Shown: positions 61,502 through 64,000 of the stretch, in pieces
How the letters are laid out: each line of letters opens with the position of its first letter
Position numbering within the stretch: position 1 is the first letter of the stretch
Source: a virus
Virus record (IMG/VR): IMGVR_UViG_3300031673_008942
Location: 49,637-113,636 of that record
Length of the DNA stretch: 64,000 bases
Direction: 5' to 3' (one strand)
Position numbers and translations under genes: made by a program
The notes under the pieces: model-generated
What the model saw: only the letters and a program-made list of their open reading frames with translations
Database searches by the model: none
What the model was told of the DNA's origin: nothing

Positions 61502-62479
61502 ATGTTAAAAATTGGTAGAAGATTAAGAGGAGCTGATATTTTCCCCGAATCAAGTGGGGATGATAGTTCCTATTTGCCTTCTCCTGAGGAGGTCCCTCGT
61601 GGTTTGACCAAGAAGCAGAAGGAGGCCAAGGCAGAAGAGGTAGAAAAGACCGCCCCTGGAAGCCGAAATGACTGGCGTATTACTTATAGCACGGGTTCTC
61701 AGAAGTGGACGGATGACCGCCCTGGTGATGGAGAGAATGACGAGAAGGAGAAGGAAATAGACCGTTTATTAAATAATGATGCGGTTCAAGAAGCGTTACA
61801 GATGTTGGAGGATGCCATAAATGCCCTTTTAAGTGGCAACGGTTCTCCTGAGGATTTAATGAAGGCTGTTGCCATGTTGATTGGGGAAATTGGTGAAGAC
61901 AAGGCTAGGTTGCTTATAAATTCGATTTACAAGGAAGAGACTAAGCAATTGAAAGCCATGGAGACCAAGGATGCCTCTGAGGAAGAAATAGGAGTTCAGA
62001 AGGAAATAGTGGAAGCTTTGAAGACAGTTAAGGGGTCGTTGAAATCAGCATCTTGCCGAGAAGCCAATGTGAAAGATGTTTTGAATAAGATAGTTCGTAA
62101 GATTCGAGATGATGAGTTGGCGAAGTCGTTGATTAATAAGGTGGTGGAATATTACAAGACCAAAGATGAATCGAAGGATTTAAGTCTTTCGGATTCGAGT
62201 AAGATATATCGAGATGTGGATTATGGAGATGACGTTTCTTTGAGTAAGAGGAAGAAATTGGATATTGATTGGAGTAATCATGCTGAGTATCGGAGCGATT
62301 TGAGAGATGTTAACCCTGAGATGGTTAATCGGTTGGTAACTGAGCGGTTAAGAACGAAGTTGCCGAAGCCTGACAGGAAGAAAGTTAAGTTCAAAGAGCC
62401 TGGATTGGGTACTATGGTGGTTGATTACGATATGACAAAAAACCCTGCGGATGCCAAGGTTGTGACTGTTTGGGGTTGA
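61502..62479 (+). CDS. Hypothetical protein with DUF4258/RelE-like C-terminus
   Basis: From ATG 61502 the product has 325 residues. The longer frame from 61343 overlaps the previous gene and has no ribosome site. The first 200 residues are charged and mostly helical. The last 70 residues read N-H-A-E-Y-R-S-D-L-R-D-V, later V-V-D-Y-D-M-T and V-V-T-V-W-G, like DUF4258/RelE-type domains where a His, Arg and beta strands form a small RNase-like fold. Function is not shown. No antitoxin is obvious. Confidence 0.5.
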   Translation: MLKIGRRLRGADIFPESSGDDSSYLPSPEEVPRGLTKKQKEAKAEEVEKTAPGSRNDWRITYSTGSQKWTDDRPGDGENDEKEKEIDRLLNNDAVQEALQMLEDAINALLSGNGSPEDLMKAVAMLIGEIGEDKARLLINSIYKEETKQLKAMETKDASEEEIGVQKEIVEALKTVKGSLKSASCREANVKDVLNKIVRKIRDDELAKSLINKVVEYYKTKDESKDLSLSDSSKIYRDVDYGDDVSLSKRKKLDIDWSNHAEYRSDLRDVNPEMVNRLVTERLRTKLPKPDRKKVKFKEPGLGTMVVDYDMTKNPADAKVVTVWG

Positions 62480-62530
62480 TTATTTTTTTATTTTTGTTTA
62501 GTAGATAAAGATTTGAATAGGAAAACAGTT

Positions 62531-63043
62531 ATGAATATTGAAAAAATTGCCAATAAGATTGTAGAATCGAATTTTGTAAGTGCGGATGAGATGGAAGAAT
62601 ATTGTCCCGTTTGTGCTTCTCAAATTCGAGCAGGCGAGTATCAAATTAGTCGTGTCGAATTTGAGAAAGAATTGGGTTATGTCGCTGCGGTTACAGATGT
62701 TAAGGAGGAGGTTCCTGTTGAGGGAGAGCCTTCTCATACAGATGAGACTTTGAAGCCTTCTACAGAGGCTTCAATGATTGACCGGATTGCTGATTACTCC
62801 AGGGTGGCTCTGAATAAAGATACTTTGGTCATGATAAGTGACCAAAGCAATTGGAGTGCTTATTTTGTTGATAAACTCAATAAAGCTAGAGGTACGACTG
62901 ATAGGAGTGCCATGGAAAGTGCCTTAGAGGCAGAAGACACTATTACGATGGGAAGGGTGATTGTGACTCCTTATCGTTATTTTTCCAATAAAGACAAGAA
63001 TAATTTCAGAATGTATGGACTAGATAAAGTTTTCGAGGTTTAA
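62531..63043 (+). CDS. Hypothetical protein, N-terminal helix, CPVC motif
   Basis: From ATG 62531 (AGGA eight bases upstream) the product has 170 residues. It opens M-N-I-E-K-I-A-N-K-I-V, a weaker match to the helix motif, then Y-C-P-V-C-A-S-Q. The rest is alpha/beta with an acidic middle. One CxxC alone is not enough to claim a zinc site. Followed four bases later by the next gene. Confidence 0.45.
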   Translation: MNIEKIANKIVESNFVSADEMEEYCPVCASQIRAGEYQISRVEFEKELGYVAAVTDVKEEVPVEGEPSHTDETLKPSTEASMIDRIADYSRVALNKDTLVMISDQSNWSAYFVDKLNKARGTTDRSAMESALEAEDTITMGRVIVTPYRYFSNKDKNNFRMYGLDKVFEV

Positions 63044-63047
63044 AGTG

Positions 63048-63851
63048 ATGGATGATAGGATTGAGTTAATATCTGACAAGATTGTCATGGCAGACCGTAT
63101 CGCGGGAGGTACGATTAGGGGCCTTTTCAATGAAGAGTATCCTAACGATAGCAAATATGCGAAGTTGATGTCTCAATATTTCGGCACTCCTATTAATTCA
63201 AAATACGAGAGTAAGCTATGGGATATGTGGCGTGACTGGGCAAAGAAGCGTAGGCTTTCTCTGAAAGATATGAAGGCAATGTTAACTGCTTATGATTCTG
63301 GCGTTGTGAATAAGGTTTTAGGTGGCAATCCGAGAGGTCCTAAAGACCTTAATGAGATTGCTTCTAGATTGAGAATTTCTGGGAAGATAAATTGGCGAAA
63401 AATATATGAGGATTTGGATGGGGTAGATGTTCGTGTTTCCTATGATACTCTAACAACCCTGGAAGATTTGATTGATAGGAATTTTAGAGATGTTCACGAA
63501 GACCATTTGCGTTATGCTATTCGAGGATTAGAGCAGAACCTTAAGATGATTAGTAGTGATGAGGAAAGACCTATTGTGGAGAATGCTATTCGGGCTCTTA
63601 CGTTGGAGATGAAGGCTCAAAGTAAGGGGAGACATGCCTCTCTGAACAAGGTTGCTGCTCGTTTTGTTCTTTATCATCGTTTTGGTACAAGTGATAGTCA
63701 ACGTAAGGCAATTAAGAAGGGTTCGTTGGCAACTCTTAACCGATGGGCGCAGGCGCAAGGTTTTGATTGGGTTAAGAAGAATAGCAATGTTTTTGGTGGT
63801 TATTGGGAAGACCCGGTAAGCCGTGACACTTATGAATTTGATACTGTTTGA
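63048..63851 (+). CDS. Hypothetical helical protein
   Basis: From ATG 63048 the product has 267 residues, mostly helical and basic. It starts M-D-D-R-I-E-L-I-S-D-K-I-V-M-A, a loose match to the amphipathic helix of neighbours. Near the end lies W-V-K-K-N-S-N-V-F-G-G-Y-W. No enzyme motif was recognised. Confidence 0.45.
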   Translation: MDDRIELISDKIVMADRIAGGTIRGLFNEEYPNDSKYAKLMSQYFGTPINSKYESKLWDMWRDWAKKRRLSLKDMKAMLTAYDSGVVNKVLGGNPRGPKDLNEIASRLRISGKINWRKIYEDLDGVDVRVSYDTLTTLEDLIDRNFRDVHEDHLRYAIRGLEQNLKMISSDEERPIVENAIRALTLEMKAQSKGRHASLNKVAARFVLYHRFGTSDSQRKAIKKGSLATLNRWAQAQGFDWVKKNSNVFGGYWEDPVSRDTYEFDTV

Positions 63852-63867
63852 TTGAAAGGGCTGTTGA

Positions 63868-64000
63868 ATGAAAAAGATAGAAGCTTATTCCTATGGTTGT
63901 ATTATGGCAAACTTGCCAAAAGATGTGGCTGCTCGTACAATGGCCTATGCTAACCTTATCCCGGATGATGAGATATATGATAATGGGGATGAAGAGCATG
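63868..64000 (+). CDS. 2'-5' RNA ligase-like protein, partial at right edge
   Basis: The first 44 codons are visible. AAAGGG stands nine bases before the ATG. S-Y-G-C-I-M-A-N-L-P at 8-17 and an early D-D-E-I-Y-D are like the start of 2H phosphoesterase/2'-5' RNA ligase-type phage proteins. The diagnostic H-x-T motifs lie beyond the window, so the assignment is tentative. Confidence 0.5.
   Translation, partial: MKKIEAYSYGCIMANLPKDVAARTMAYANLIPDDEIYDNGDEEH

Noticed and set aside
1-64000. tRNA genes or rRNA
   Set aside because: Gaps are short, and no cloverleaf with T-loop GTTCRA and CCA-type end was recognised by eye in them. A dedicated scan could still find one.

Overview
The window looks like a stretch of a large, AT-rich tailed bacteriophage genome. 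Genes are tightly packed and nearly all on the + strand. Neighbouring genes often overlap by 1-17 bases at ATGA or TGATG junctions, and AAGGAG-type ribosome binding sites are common. The phage encodes most of a replication and recombination apparatus: DnaE-type polymerase, DnaB-type helicase, DnaG-type primase, SSB, RecA, flap nuclease, RuvC-like resolvase, and SbcD-like and SbcC-like proteins. It also encodes its own sigma-like factor and a tubulin/FtsZ-like GTPase. No rRNA, tRNA or bacterial housekeeping operon was seen. The host cannot be named from the sequence.

Layout. (1) 1-9.9 kb: tail/baseplate proteins, a 915-residue collagen-like fibre built of G-F-Q triplets, a small Cys-rich protein, a glycosyltransferase and a baseplate-like protein, closed by a terminator. 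(2) 9.9-20.9 kb: SNF2 helicase, DnaB-like helicase, OB/YhaM-like protein, primase, sigma-like factor, and a Ski2/Hel308-like helicase split in two by a uracil-DNA glycosylase gene. (3) 20.9-30.1 kb: SSB, RecA, flap nuclease, a methyltransferase, a P-loop kinase, tubulin-like GTPase, SbcD-like nuclease and a ParB-like protein, ending in a strong terminator. (4) 30.2-34.7 kb: an unknown protein and the DNA polymerase. (5) 35.6-53.3 kb: a sugar island with about fifteen glycosyltransferase-like genes, a nucleotidyltransferase, a cytidylyltransferase, a MazG protein and a DNA methyltransferase, ended by an HNH gene and a terminator. (6) 53.7-58.7 kb: an exported protein and a second repair cluster (half-length SbcC/Rad50-like ATPase, Fe-S PD-(D/E)XK nuclease, RuvC-like resolvase). 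(7) 58.7-59.7 kb: a lone minus-strand HNH gene. (8) 59.9-64 kb: small unknown genes, several carrying a similar short amphipathic helix, a decayed sulfotransferase, and the start of a 2'-5' RNA ligase-like gene.

How it fits together. The replication genes lie in order within a few co-directional transcription units, with terminators at about 9.9, 30.15 and 53.65 kb. The fibre is followed by a glycosyltransferase, and the large sugar island carries both activating and transferring enzymes. This suggests, as inference only, that the phage decorates its own fibres or remodels a host surface glycan. The main points for a second look are the helicase interrupted by a UDG gene, a probable -1 frameshift at an A10 run ending the SSB gene, the SbcC/Rad50 homologue that stops just after its zinc hook, a possible packaging or targeting helix in the last 4 kb, and two promoters whose predicted start falls exactly on an ATG.
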